Below, piece after piece: positions 15,194-24,238 of a stretch of 64,000 nucleotides of DNA (within the stretch, counting starts at the first letter, position 1; each line of letters begins with the position of its first letter). The translations under genes and the position numbers were made by a program. The notes beneath the pieces were generated by a model. The model was not told the DNA's origin. It ran no database searches and saw nothing but the letters and a program-made list of their open reading frames with translations. Source of the DNA: Actinoplanes sp. NBC_00393 (lineage in GTDB: Bacteria > Actinomycetota > Actinomycetes > Mycobacteriales > Micromonosporaceae); assembly GCF_036053395.1 (NCBI RefSeq), contig NZ_CP107942.1, positions 6,528,501 to 6,592,500 on the forward strand, read 5' to 3'.

Positions 15194-17259
15194 GCGAGCC
15201 CGTCGAGGATGACCGACGGCCGGCCCGCGGTGCCTTCCGGCTGAACCCGGACCGTGTGCCGGCCGCTGGTGCCCCACGACCGGGTCCAGACCGCCTGCCG
15301 ATGCTTCGCGATCGGCGACTGCAGGTCGACCACGCCCTGGTCGACGCCGTCCACGAAGATCCGGATCCGGCCGGAGGTTGCCGTGCGGCCCGCCACCAGG
15401 GCCGCGGACCGGCCGGTCAAGCTCCAGGTCAGCGCGGATCGGGCCGCTGACGAGGCGACAGCTTCGCTGCCGAGGAAGCCGGGGTCACGCAGGGTGCGCC
15501 AGGTTCCGGCACGCGCCGCCCCGGCCTCGGAGACAAGCACGGGGGTACGCGTGACCGAAGCGTTCCGCACGTTCCCGGATCGGTCGGCCGCCGTGACCGT
15601 CCACGTGCCCGCTTCGCCGAGCCGTGCCGTCGCGTTCAGGGCGCGTCCCGCCCCGCCGAGCACCGCCTTGCTGGTCCCGGCGACCCGGATGGACCGCAGC
15701 CCGTTCGGGTCGCTGGCCGTCCAGCCGACCCGGACCGGCACGGTCGTGCCCAGTGTCCCGGTGCGCAGCGACACGTGCGGGCCACCGGTGAACGCCGGCG
15801 CCACCTGGTCGACGACGACCCGGGCGCTGGCCAGCGCGGTACGCCCGGACAGGTGCACCGCCCGCACCGAGACGGTGTGCGCCCCCGGCGTGAGCCGCAC
15901 CTGCGAGGTCCGGTGCCCGCTCGGACTGCCGGAGACGAACTTGCCGTCCACCCAGATCTCGAACCGGTCCAGCATCCGGGTCGCGGTGGCCAGGTTCCAG
16001 GACGCCTGCACGAGGCCCTTGCTGTAGTACCGGCCACCGTAGGCGGTCGCCCCGCCGAGTGAGGAGTAGCGCAGCCCGGCCGGTGCCGCTCCCGCGATCG
16101 TCCGGATGGCGCGCAGCTGGGCGTACAGGGCATTGCCCGGGCATTCGGTCTGGCCGGTGTCGCGGTGCCCGGAGATCCGGTTCAGCACCGCGCGCTTGCC
16201 CGCCGGGAACCGGTCGCTGCCGCCGGAGACCAGGACCGTCCGCCCGGCCGGCGCGCTGCCCCAGGCCCCGAGCTTGTACGCCGCCAGCTGAGAAACCGAA
16301 GCACGGGCCCGGAGCGGGATCCGGACGCCACCGTAGTTGCCGATCACCGCGATCGCGCTGGAGTTGTTGTTGAAGCCGAGCGTGTGCGCCCCGAGCACGG
16401 ACCGGCTGGCGCCGCCCCGGCGGCCCTCGAAGATCGTGCCGCACTTGTCGACCAGGAAGTTGTATCCGATGTCGTTCCAGCGCTTGGTCCGCACGTGGTA
16501 CGCCTCGATGCCCCGCACGATGCTCGCCGACTGCCGGCACTGATACCCGTTGCCGGTCGCCGTGTGATGCACGAACACCACCTGGATGGACCCGGTGTAG
16601 GTGGGCGCCTCCTTGACGATCGCCTCGTTGGCCCGCCAGCCGGCCCGGCTCACCATCCGGGGCACCGGCCGCGCGGGCAACCCGGCCCGCCGGGCCATCC
16701 CCTCCTCCGACGAGGCCAGCTCCATCCGCGGGCGGTCAGAGACGCGGGCGTCCGGGTTGATCAGCTCGACTCGCAGGCCGTCCGGCAGCCGGCCACCGTC
16801 GACCGCCACCATCCGGGCCTGCACGCCGTCGGACGGGCCCACCCAGAGCGGGTCGGTGGCGCCGCGTACGCCCGGCCCGCCGGTTCCGCCGGAGGCGTCC
16901 GGGTTGTCGGTCTCCAGCAGCTGCCAGGATGTCCATTCCCCGGTGCCGGCCGACCGGGTACGCACCTCGATCGCCCCACGGGCATCCGCAGTCGGGTCGT
17001 CCCAGCTCACCCCGAGCAGGCTGAACGGCCGCGTCCGCCGGCTCGGCATCTCGGCGGTGTGCAGGGCGGCCGTCCGCGCGGACACCAGCCGCATGTCCCG
17101 GGTCGCCCCGGGCGCGGTCAGCGCGAAGGTCTGGACCAGCGGCGAGTCCCGCTGCCGGTCGGTTCTCGGTACGGCTTCCGGGCCCGTGAGCCAGGGTTGC
17201 GCACCAGCCAGCAGGGTGGTCGCGAGGATGAGACGGACGGCCAGCCGGTTCCGGCGCAT
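15181..17259 (-). CDS. Secreted PGRP-type N-acetylmuramoyl-L-alanine amidase
   Basis: A 692-residue exported protein. MRRNRLAVRLILATTLLAG plus AQPWLTG is the signal peptide. After an N-terminal beta-rich region (about 40-190) comes a peptidoglycan-recognition/amidase-2 domain, with zinc ligand His in VFVHHTATGNGYQC (about 227) and SGHRDTGQTECPG (about 366), and the typical HVRTKRWNDIGYNFLVDKCG between. C-terminal beta-sandwich modules follow, including a bacterial Ig-like segment (VDQVAPAFTGGP) and a final carbohydrate-binding-like end. It would cut the lactyl-Ala bond in peptidoglycan. GGGGGAG upstream supports ATG at 17259. It is convergent and overlapping with the oxidoreductase gene. Confidence 0.88.
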   Translation of the reverse strand: MRRNRLAVRLILATTLLAGAQPWLTGPEAVPRTDRQRDSPLVQTFALTAPGATRDMRLVSARTAALHTAEMPSRRTRPFSLLGVSWDDPTADARGAIEVRTRSAGTGEWTSWQLLETDNPDASGGTGGPGVRGATDPLWVGPSDGVQARMVAVDGGRLPDGLRVELINPDARVSDRPRMELASSEEGMARRAGLPARPVPRMVSRAGWRANEAIVKEAPTYTGSIQVVFVHHTATGNGYQCRQSASIVRGIEAYHVRTKRWNDIGYNFLVDKCGTIFEGRRGGASRSVLGAHTLGFNNNSSAIAVIGNYGGVRIPLRARASVSQLAAYKLGAWGSAPAGRTVLVSGGSDRFPAGKRAVLNRISGHRDTGQTECPGNALYAQLRAIRTIAGAAPAGLRYSSLGGATAYGGRYYSKGLVQASWNLATATRMLDRFEIWVDGKFVSGSPSGHRTSQVRLTPGAHTVSVRAVHLSGRTALASARVVVDQVAPAFTGGPHVSLRTGTLGTTVPVRVGWTASDPNGLRSIRVAGTSKAVLGGAGRALNATARLGEAGTWTVTAADRSGNVRNASVTRTPVLVSEAGAARAGTWRTLRDPGFLGSEAVASSAARSALTWSLTGRSAALVAGRTATSGRIRIFVDGVDQGVVDLQSPIAKHRQAVWTRSWGTSGRHTVRVQPEGTAGRPSVILDGLAYLR

Positions 17260-17376
17260 GAGAGCTCCCCCGGCCACCGGCGAAAGGGGTCAATACGGGA
17301 TTTACCGGCGACCATGTGCCACCTTGCCGTCGTCAGGTGTGACACGTGGGGCGTTTCGCGAAAAAAGTTCCGATTT

Positions 17377-17865
17377 TTAATTTGCCAGCCAGATCGACGC
17401 GTTCAGCGCGGTCGCGAAGGTGACCCACGCCCAGTACGGCAGCAGCAGGCCCGCCGCCAGCCGGGACACCGGGCGGAACTGCCAAATCGTGACGCCGATC
17501 AGCACCCAGAGCACCGCGATGTCCACCAGCGCCAGGCCGTACTGTCCGGCGCCGAAGAAGATCGGCGTCCAGGCCGCGTTCAGCACCAGCTGCACCGCGT
17601 ACCAGTTCAGCGCGGACGACCACCCGGTACGCCGCCAGACCAGCCAGCCGCTCACCGCGATCATCGCGTACAGAACGGTCCAGACCGGGCCGAACACCGA
17701 AGACGGCGGAGCCCAGGCCGGACGGTCCAGGTTCTGGTACTCCGAGGCGGTGCCGGCCACCCCGAGTCCGCCGATCAGCGCGGCCAGCGCCACCGCCACC
17801 CCGAACCCGGCCAGCGCCAGCCACGGCGAAACGTTTCGGCCCGGACGCACCACATGACTGGTCAT
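17377..17865 (-). CDS. TspO/MBR family membrane protein
   Basis: A 162-residue five-helix membrane protein of the tryptophan-rich sensory/peripheral benzodiazepine receptor family. Conserved features are RPAWAPPSSVFGPVWTVLY, NWYAVQLVLNAAWTPIFFG (signature LxLNxxWxxxFF) and WVTFATALNASIW. Bacterial TspO binds porphyrins and tetrapyrrole intermediates and responds to oxidative stress. ATG at 17865 starts 13 residues before the first helical region; the ribosome site is weak. It sits 20 bp downstream of the TetR gene in the same direction, so it may be co-transcribed. Confidence 0.9.
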   Translation of the reverse strand: MTSHVVRPGRNVSPWLALAGFGVAVALAALIGGLGVAGTASEYQNLDRPAWAPPSSVFGPVWTVLYAMIAVSGWLVWRRTGWSSALNWYAVQLVLNAAWTPIFFGAGQYGLALVDIAVLWVLIGVTIWQFRPVSRLAAGLLLPYWAWVTFATALNASIWLAN

Positions 17866-17885
17866 GCGGTGCGCAATACCCCAGA

Positions 17886-18521
17886 TCAGCCGAATGAATC
17901 TCGGGCCTGCCGCACCAGGCCGGAGATCACCCAATCCGCGACCCGGTCGAAGGTGGGCGCCGCGCCGCCTCCCTCGGCGACGACGCCGGCCAGCCGGGGA
18001 AAGTCACCACTGGCGACCGCGGCGCCGATCTGGGCCGCCTGTTCCTCCCCGGTGGCTGCGCCGGTCTGCTCACTGGTGACGTACGACCCGACGAAGCCGG
18101 TGAGCAGGCCGATCAGTGTCATCCGGGTGGCGCCGGGCAGACCCGTGGACTCCAGCGCGGCCAGGCCGTGCTCCAGATATCCGAGGAGATTGCGCCCGGC
18201 CAGCCCGCGCCCGGCCAGCGCGCCCGGCAGCCAGGCGTGCCGGTGCATCAGGTCGCGCTGCATCGCGGCCAGCGCGTACAGGTCGGCCCGCCAGTCCCCG
18301 GTGAGTTCCGGCAGCTCCGGTTCGCCGGCCACCACGTCCACCATCAGGTCGATCAGGTGCTCGCGGTCCGGCACGTACGTGTAGAGCGACATCGCGCCCG
18401 CACCGATCTCCGCGGCCACCCGCCGCATGGTGACCGCGTCCAGCCCGTCACCGTCGGCGAGCCGGATCGCCGCGGCCACGACCTGGTCACGGGTGTACGC
18501 CGGAGGACGACCTCGGGGCAC
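17886..18521 (-). CDS. TetR family transcriptional regulator
   Basis: A 211-residue regulator. The HTH (about 8-50) reads YTRDQVVAAAIRLADGDGLD then TMRRVAAEIGAGAMSLYTYV, a TetR_N pattern. The C-terminal ligand domain is of the TetR_C type following DREHLIDLMVDVV. GTG at 18521 gives the usual VPRGRPPAYTR start; a longer start at 18548 would run into the CocE-like gene on the other strand. It precedes tspO by 20 bp. Its own 5' flank is missing: directly behind the start lies the interior of a CocE-type gene, so the operator region that should separate the divergent genes appears to have been lost by deletion. Confidence 0.85.
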   Translation of the reverse strand: MPRGRPPAYTRDQVVAAAIRLADGDGLDAVTMRRVAAEIGAGAMSLYTYVPDREHLIDLMVDVVAGEPELPELTGDWRADLYALAAMQRDLMHRHAWLPGALAGRGLAGRNLLGYLEHGLAALESTGLPGATRMTLIGLLTGFVGSYVTSEQTGAATGEEQAAQIGAAVASGDFPRLAGVVAEGGGAAPTFDRVADWVISGLVRQARDSFG

Positions 18522-18522
18522 G

Positions 18523-19926
18523 GGAAACCTGCTGCGCGCCCCGTACATCCGGGCCGGCTTCCCGTTCAACTGGCTGTACGGCGCGCTCTTCGCCGAGCAG
18601 GGCTTCCACGTGCTGTTGCAGAGCACCCGCGGCACCGGCGGCTCGGACGGTGAGTTCCACACCTGGCGCAACGAGGCGCCGGACGGTCAGGCGGCGGCCG
18701 AGTGGATCCGCAAGCAGGAGTGGTTCACCGGCGACCTGTTCACGCTCGGCCCCAGCTACACCGCGTACACGCAGGCGAAGCTCGCCGAACAGCCGCCGCC
18801 GGAGTGGCGCGGCGCGGTCGCGCAGGTCGCGCTCTTCGATCCGCAGCCGTTCTTCTGGCCGGGCGGCGCGTTCGCCCTGGAACGCTCGATCGTCGGCGGA
18901 CTGGCCATGTTCGGTCAGGCGGCCACCTTCTGGGACAACGTGAAGGCTGTCGTCAAACTGCAGCGGCGCCTGAAGCGGGCCATCTCCGGCCTGCCGCTGA
19001 TCGAGGCCTACCAGGTGCCCTTCGACGGCCGGCGTCCCGAGTTCGAGCGGTGGCTGGACGCCCCGGAGGCCGGCGACGACTACTGGGCGGGGGCCAGTGG
19101 CATTCCGGCGATGTCCGCGGTGGAGATCCCGGTCAGCCTCAACACCGGCTGGCACGATCTCGTCACCGAGCAGGTCATCGAGGTCTACACCCGGCGGCGC
19201 GCGGCGGGCCGGCCGGTGGATCTGCTGATCGGCCCGTGGACGCACACCAGCGCGCTGGAGGACGGCTGGGTGGAGAGCTTCACGCAGGCGCTGCGCACGC
19301 TGCGCGGCGAGCGGCCGGCGCTGCCGGTCCGGGTGCACGTCGGCGGCGCCGGCGAGTGGCGCGATCTGCCCGACTGGCCGCCGGCCGGGCAGCCGCGCAC
19401 GCTCGAGCTCGGCGCGGATCTGGGCGCCGGGCCGGGTTCGACCACTTTCCGGTACGACCCAGCCGACCCCACGCCGTCGGTCGGAGGAGCGTTGCACTCA
19501 CCGACCCAGGGAACGCGCGACAACGCTCCGCTGGAGAAGCGCGCCGACGTCCGTACCTTCACCGGCCCGGTCCTCACCGAGGCGGTCGAGGTGATGGGCG
19601 CCGTGCGGGCCGAGTTCGACGCCACCACCACAGCCGCGAGCGGCGACCTGTTCGCCCGCCTCTGCGACGTCGACCCGGCCGGAAAGTCGATCAACGTGTG
19701 CGACGGCCTGGCCCGGATCCGGGACGGGCGGACCGTGGTGGCGATGGGCTCGACCGCACACCGGTTCCGGCCCGGTCACCGGATCCGGTTGCTGATCGCG
19801 GGCGGCGCGCACCCGCGATTCCTGCGCAACTACGGCACCGGGGAGCCTCCGGCCCACGCCACCCGTCTCGTTCCCACCGGCACCACGGTGGGACACGGGT
19901 CGATCCTGGTCCTGCCGGTTGTTTAG
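18523..19926 (+). pseudogene. CocE/NonD-type alpha/beta hydrolase, 5'-truncated
   Basis: About 468 residues of a CocE-type (X-Pro dipeptidyl-peptidase S15) hydrolase with its C-terminal jelly roll (SVGGALHSPTQGT, FRPGHRIRLLIAGGAHPRFL). The catalytic set is present: Ser in TLGPSYTAYTQ, Asp in NTGWHDLVTEQ and His in GPWTH. Homologues begin with about 40-45 extra residues (the R-D-G-V-x-L strand pair) before the LLRAPY segment. Here that part is absent: the conserved frame starts at 18523, two bases from the divergent TetR start. A frame-open ATG at 18427 lies inside TetR and would add only antisense residues. Most likely a deletion removed promoter, start and N-terminus. A shortened product from an internal start cannot be excluded. 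Confidence 0.7.
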
Positions 19927-19934
19927 CGCTCCTC

Positions 19935-19976
19935 GATGTGGGGGTAAGGCGTCGCCGCCCCGCAATCCCCCACATC
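19935..19976 (+). promoter_or_regulatory. Stable hairpin abutting the ribosome site of the small membrane gene
   Basis: A perfect 10-bp inverted repeat, GATGTGGGGG at 19935-19944 and CCCCCACATC at 19967-19976, encloses a 22-nt loop. The right arm is followed at once by AAGGAG (19977-19982), the ribosome site of the gene at 19988. No U-tract follows, so it looks like an RNA structure affecting translation or stability rather than a classic terminator. Confidence 0.6.
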
Positions 19977-19987
19977 AAGGAGCAAAG

Positions 19988-20137
19988 ATGTCGATTCAGG
20001 GACTCTTCTACCTCATCGCGGTGATCCTGCTGGTGCTCGCGGCGCTGCCGATCGGCACCCGTGGCGTCAGCCTGGCGCTGCTCGGCGCCGCCTTCGCCCT
20101 GCTCGGGTACGCCTGGCCGACCATCACCGAGGGCTAG
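19988..20137 (+). CDS. 49-residue membrane protein
   Basis: A small protein, MSIQGLFYLIAVILLVLAAL followed by a short loop (PIGTRGVSLALLGAAFALLG) and an acidic end: two hydrophobic helices joined by a basic turn. AAGGAG five bases upstream of ATG supports translation. Related 45-55-residue two-helix proteins are common in actinobacteria without assigned function. Its stop shares the palindrome CTAG (20134-20137) with the stop of the convergent glucosidase gene. A strong hairpin covers its leader. Confidence 0.65.
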   Translation: MSIQGLFYLIAVILLVLAALPIGTRGVSLALLGAAFALLGYAWPTITEG

Positions 20138-21831
20138 ACCGTCCGCCGGTAGACGACCGCCTGCCAGGGCGCGAGCAGCAGGTCGGCGGGTGGCGCGCCG
20201 AGGTTGGTCAGCACCAGCTCGGCGCCCGCCCAGGCCGCGGCGTCCTCCAGCTCGGCCCGGACCGGCTCGCCGGAGAAGTTGCCGATCACCAGGAGTTCGG
20301 TGCCACCGAGCCGGCGGGTGTACGCGTACAGGCGCTCGTCGTGCGGCAGCAGCATGGTGAAGTCGCCGTCCGCCACCGCCGGCTCGGTGTGCCGCAGCTC
20401 GATGAGCCGGCGGTAGTAGTGGAACACCGAGTCGGGATCGTCGCGCTGCGCCGCCGCGTTGATCTCCGGATAGTTCGGGTTGGCCGGCAGCCACGGCGTG
20501 CCGCTGCTGAAGCCGGCGTTCGGCGAGTCGTCCCACTGCATCGGGGTACGCGCGTTGTCCCGCCCCCGGGCCCGCAGGACGGTGAGGACCTCCTCCGGCG
20601 TCCGCCCCTCCATATCGAGCGCCTGCCTGTACTGCCCCAGCGCCTCGATGTCACGGAAGTCCTCGATCCCGCCGAACGGATAGTTCGTCATGCCGAGTTC
20701 CTCGCCCTGGTAGACGTAGGGCGTACCGCGGTGCAGGTGGAGCACGGTGCCGAGCATCTTGGCCGAGGTGACCCGGTGCTCGGGGCTGTCGTCGCCGTAC
20801 CGGGAGACCACTCGCGGCTGGTCGTGGTTGTTCCAGTAGAGGCTGTTCCAGCCCAGGTCGGCGAGCCCGGCCTGCCAGCGGCCGAGGATCGCCTTGAGCT
20901 GGGTCAGCTGGAGCGGGAGCAGCAGCCACGGGTCCGGTCCGCGGTCGACCCAGACGTGGTCGAACTGGAAGACCATGTCGACCTCGTGCCGCTCCGGGTC
21001 GGTGTGCAGCCGCGCCTCCTCGACGGTGACGCCGGGCATCTCGCCGACGGTCAGCAGGCCGTCGCGGCCGGCGAAGACCTCGCGGTGCATCTCCTGCAGG
21101 AACTCGTGCAGGCGCGGGCCGCCGACGAAGCCGGCCGAGCCGTCCGCGTACGCCGCACCGGCGGAGAGCCGGCCGTCCGGGAGGCTGACGTCCTTGGAGA
21201 TCATGTTGATGACGTCCATCCGGAAGCCGTCCACGCCCCGGTCGAGCCACCAGCGCATCATGGCGTACACGGCTTCCCGGACCTCGGGGTTCTCCCAGTT
21301 GAGGTCGGGCTGCTTCTTCGAGAACAGGTGCAGGTAGTACTCGCCGGTCTTGTCGTCGTACTCCCAGGCCGGGCCGCCGAAGACGGAACCCCAGTTGGTC
21401 GGCTCGGCGCCGGGCGTGCCGGGCTCCATCCCGTCCCGGGCCGGGCGCCACCAGTACCAGTCCCGCTTCGGGCTGTCCTTGCCCGACCGGCTCTCCAGGA
21501 ACCACTGGTGCTCGTCCGAGCTGTGGTTGACCACCAGATCCATGATCAGCTTCATGCCGCGGGCGTGCACGCCGGCGAGCAGCTCGTCGAAGACCTCGAT
21601 GGTTCCGAAGAGCGGTTCGATGTCCTGGTAGTCGCTGATGTCGTAGCCGTTGTCGTCCTGCGGCGAGGGGTAGATCGGGGAGAGCCAGAGAACGTCGACG
21701 CCGAGCTCGGCCAGATGGTCGAGGTGGTCGATGATGCCGCGCAGGTCGCCCATCCCATCGCCGTCGGAGTCCGCGAAGCTCCGCGGGTAGATCTGGTAGA
21801 CGACCGCCTTCTTCCACCACGAATCCGTCAT
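20134..21831 (-). CDS. GH13 alpha-glucosidase (oligo-1,6-glucosidase type)
   Basis: A 565-residue cytoplasmic alpha-amylase-superfamily enzyme. It opens with WWKKAVVYQIYPRSFADSDG, the GH13_31-like start. The barrel carries LIMDLVVNHSSDEH (conserved region I), GFRMDVINMISKD with the nucleophile Asp near 203, TVGEMPG with the acid Glu near 263, and NNHDQPRVVSRYGDD with the third Asp near 334. It would release glucose from the non-reducing ends of isomalto- or malto-oligosaccharides; trehalose-type activity is less likely. ATG at 21831 fits the family. It is divergent from the GT4 operon at 21914 and may share its regulation. Confidence 0.9.
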   Translation of the reverse strand: MTDSWWKKAVVYQIYPRSFADSDGDGMGDLRGIIDHLDHLAELGVDVLWLSPIYPSPQDDNGYDISDYQDIEPLFGTIEVFDELLAGVHARGMKLIMDLVVNHSSDEHQWFLESRSGKDSPKRDWYWWRPARDGMEPGTPGAEPTNWGSVFGGPAWEYDDKTGEYYLHLFSKKQPDLNWENPEVREAVYAMMRWWLDRGVDGFRMDVINMISKDVSLPDGRLSAGAAYADGSAGFVGGPRLHEFLQEMHREVFAGRDGLLTVGEMPGVTVEEARLHTDPERHEVDMVFQFDHVWVDRGPDPWLLLPLQLTQLKAILGRWQAGLADLGWNSLYWNNHDQPRVVSRYGDDSPEHRVTSAKMLGTVLHLHRGTPYVYQGEELGMTNYPFGGIEDFRDIEALGQYRQALDMEGRTPEEVLTVLRARGRDNARTPMQWDDSPNAGFSSGTPWLPANPNYPEINAAAQRDDPDSVFHYYRRLIELRHTEPAVADGDFTMLLPHDERLYAYTRRLGGTELLVIGNFSGEPVRAELEDAAAWAGAELVLTNLGAPPADLLLAPWQAVVYRRTV

Positions 21832-21913
21832 TGGTCTTCTCTAACACGAGAACGGGCGCGTCACCGGAGATGCATACTGACCACGTGGTTATGACCGGAA
21901 ATTCTTATTTGTC

Positions 21914-22915
21914 ATGAAGGTCGCACTCCTGGGGCCGATCGCCTGGCGCACGCCGCCCCTCCACTACGGCCCGTGGGAACTGATCACCAGCCTGCTCGCC
22001 GAGGGCCTGACCGAGCGGGGGGTCGACGTCACGCTCTTCGCCACCCTGGACTCGATCACCAAGGCCACCCTCGACGGCGTCGTGCCCACCGGGTACGAGG
22101 AGAGCGCCGAGATCGACGGCCGGGTGTGGGAAGCCATCCACGTCAGTCACGCGCTGGAACGCTCCGGCGAGTTCGATCTGATCCACAACCATCTGGACTG
22201 GCTGCCACTGGCCTTCTCCGCGCATTGCCGGACACCGATGGTCACCACCGTGCACGGTTTCTCCGGGTCGAACATCCTGCCCGCGTACCGCCGGGCCCGA
22301 TCGCACTTCGTCGCCATCTCCGACAGCGACCGCTCCCCCGATCTGGACTATCTCGCCACCGTGTACCACGGGGTCGATCTGTCCGCTCTGCCGTTCCATC
22401 CGGACGGCGGCGACGATCTGATCCTGTTCGGCCGGATCCACCCGGACAAGGGCACCGATATCGCCATCGAGATCGCCCGCCGGGCCGGCCGCCGGCTGGT
22501 GATGTGCGGAATCGTGCAGGACCGTGACTATTTCGCGGAACGGGTGGAACCGTTGATCGACGGCGATCGGGTGGTCTATCTGGGCTCGGTCGGCCCGGAC
22601 GAGCGGGGCACGATTCTCGGCTCCGGTGCGGCGCTGCTGCATCCGATCCGGTTCGCCGAACCGTTCGGCCTCTCCGTCGTCGAGTCGATGGCCTGCGGCA
22701 CCCCGGTGATCGCGTTCCGGAAGGGCTCGATGCCGGAGGTGGTCGACGAGGGCGTCACCGGGCGGGTCGTGGACACCGTCGACCAGGCGGTGGACGCGGT
22801 GGGCCGGCTCGCGGAGATCGACCGGTCGGCCTGCTCGGCCCGCGCCAGGGAACGCTTCTCCGCTGACCGGATGGTCGAGGACTACCTGACGATTTACCGA
22901 AAAATCATCAGCTGA
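21914..22915 (+). CDS. GT4 family glycosyltransferase
   Basis: A 333-residue GT-B fold transferase. The N-terminal acceptor domain begins MKVALLGPIAWRTPPLHYGP and contains FDLIHNHLDWLPL and TTVHGFSGS. The C-terminal nucleotide-sugar domain has LILFGRIHPDKGTDIAIEIA and the EX7E-like region EPFGLSVVESMACGTPVIAF. UDP-glucose-4-epimerase-linked GT4 proteins of this type start with the same P-P-x-x-Y-G-x-W motif. The sugar donor cannot be read from sequence. It heads a four-gene glycan set, with 159 bp before the next gene. A low-G+C upstream segment (GTGGTTATGACCGGAAATTC) probably contains its promoter. Confidence 0.88.
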   Translation: MKVALLGPIAWRTPPLHYGPWELITSLLAEGLTERGVDVTLFATLDSITKATLDGVVPTGYEESAEIDGRVWEAIHVSHALERSGEFDLIHNHLDWLPLAFSAHCRTPMVTTVHGFSGSNILPAYRRARSHFVAISDSDRSPDLDYLATVYHGVDLSALPFHPDGGDDLILFGRIHPDKGTDIAIEIARRAGRRLVMCGIVQDRDYFAERVEPLIDGDRVVYLGSVGPDERGTILGSGAALLHPIRFAEPFGLSVVESMACGTPVIAFRKGSMPEVVDEGVTGRVVDTVDQAVDAVGRLAEIDRSACSARARERFSADRMVEDYLTIYRKIIS

Positions 22916-22929
22916 TTAGGTAGATCTTG

Positions 22930-22958
22930 TTAACGTCGCAATGTGAATTGCGCGTTAA
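22930..22958 (+). terminator. Imperfect hairpin with T-run between two glycosyltransferase genes
   Basis: TTAACGTCGCAAT (22930-22942) pairs with ATTGCGCGTTAA (22947-22958) across a GTGA loop, with one bulged T. The CCTTTTTCC run follows 6 nt later. It could be a factor-independent terminator or attenuator after the first GT gene, or an operator dyad for the following three genes. Confidence 0.5.
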
Positions 22959-23074
22959 ACGGGCCTTTTTCCTGGACCGTCTTTGCGCCGTTCTCGCGCG
23001 GTGTTGCGCACTTTGCCCGCGCGCGCTGAGTCCGTGCTGCGGGGAGGCAGCCGGCCGAGGAGAAAGGCCCTGTC

Positions 23075-24238
23075 ATGCCCGCGACATACGGGTTTCTGAG
23101 CACTTATCCGCCCACTCAATGCGGTTTGGCGACGTTCAATGCGGCACTCGGCGCTCATCTCAACGCCGGTTCCTCCGGTGTGGTGCGGCTCCTCGCCGGC
23201 GACACCGCGATCGGCGGGAGCGGGAACAGCGGGATCGCGCTCGACCGGGCCGCGCCACGGGTGGTGCACACCTGGCACACCGACCGCCCCGGCGGCTGGG
23301 TGGCCGCCGCGACCGCGCTCAACCGCTTCGACGTGGCGATCGTGCAGCACGAGTACGGCATCTACCCCGGTGACGCCGGCGCCGAGATCCTTCCGGTGCT
23401 CCGGGCCCTGCGGGTGCCGGTCATCGTCGTGCTGCACACCGTGCTGACCCACCCGGACACGTTGCAGCGCGCCGTCCTCGAACAGATCGCGGCCACGGCC
23501 GACGCGGTGGTCACCATGACCGACACCGCACGCCAGCGGCTCACCACCCACTACGAGGTGAACCCGCGCAAGATCACGGTGATCCCGCACGGCGCGGGCA
23601 GCCACAGCACCGCGCCGCGGGAGGAGCACGACCGGCCGCACCTGCTCACCTGGGGACTGCTCGGGCCGGGCAAAGGCATCGAGTGGGCGATCCGGTCGCT
23701 CGCCTTCCTCGACGGCGCCGAGCCGCGACCCCGTTACACGGTGGCCGGCCGGACCCACCCCAAGGTGCTGGAGCAGCAGGGCGACGCGTACCGGGACTCG
23801 CTGAAGGCGCTCGCCGCCGAGCTCGGCGTGCAGGACTGCGTGGAGTGGTCCGACGTCTACCTCGAGCAGGCCGACCTGTCCCGGTTGATCTGCTCCGCCG
23901 ACGCCGTCGTGCTGCCGTACGACTCGACCGAGCAGGTCACCTCCGGCGTGCTGATCGAGGCGGTGGGCGCCGGGGTGCCGGTGGTCGCCACCGAGTTCCC
24001 GCACGCGGTGGAACTGCTGGCGGACGGGCCGGGTCTGCTCGTACCCCATCAGGATCCGGAAGCGATGGCCATGGCCATCCGGCGGGTGCTCGCCGAGCCC
24101 GGCCTGCCCGGCCGGCTCACCGGCCTGGCCGGCGGCCCCACCCTGCGCTGGCCCGCGGTGGCCGCGCGCTACCAGTCCCTCGCCGCCCGGTTGGTCGCGG
24201 ATCGGAGGCCGCTCGCCGCGGCCACGATTCCGGCATGA
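23075..24238 (+). CDS. GT4 family glycosyltransferase (second)
   Basis: A 387-residue GT-B transferase. MPATYGFLSTYPPTQCGLAT is the acceptor-domain start. VAIVQHEYGIYPGDAGAEIL and VIVVLHTVLTHP follow, then HLLTWGLLGPGKGIEWAIRS and the donor-site region VLPYDSTEQVTSGVLIEAVG. This second type is regularly found next to GH130 proteins. GAGGAGAAAGG upstream supports ATG at 23075. Its stop overlaps the next start as ATGA (24235-24238), so the last three genes are translationally coupled. The donor is unknown; mannose is plausible given GH130. Confidence 0.88.
   Translation: MPATYGFLSTYPPTQCGLATFNAALGAHLNAGSSGVVRLLAGDTAIGGSGNSGIALDRAAPRVVHTWHTDRPGGWVAAATALNRFDVAIVQHEYGIYPGDAGAEILPVLRALRVPVIVVLHTVLTHPDTLQRAVLEQIAATADAVVTMTDTARQRLTTHYEVNPRKITVIPHGAGSHSTAPREEHDRPHLLTWGLLGPGKGIEWAIRSLAFLDGAEPRPRYTVAGRTHPKVLEQQGDAYRDSLKALAAELGVQDCVEWSDVYLEQADLSRLICSADAVVLPYDSTEQVTSGVLIEAVGAGVPVVATEFPHAVELLADGPGLLVPHQDPEAMAMAIRRVLAEPGLPGRLTGLAGGPTLRWPAVAARYQSLAARLVADRRPLAAATIPA

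Noticed and set aside
18427..18522. ATG at 18427 as start of the CocE-type gene
   Set aside because: The extra 32 residues are antisense to the conserved TetR helix-turn-helix and match nothing in CocE proteins.
20341..21894. Plus-strand frame opposite the GH13 gene
   Set aside because: Val/Arg/Glu-rich shadow; all GH13 catalytic regions are on the minus strand.
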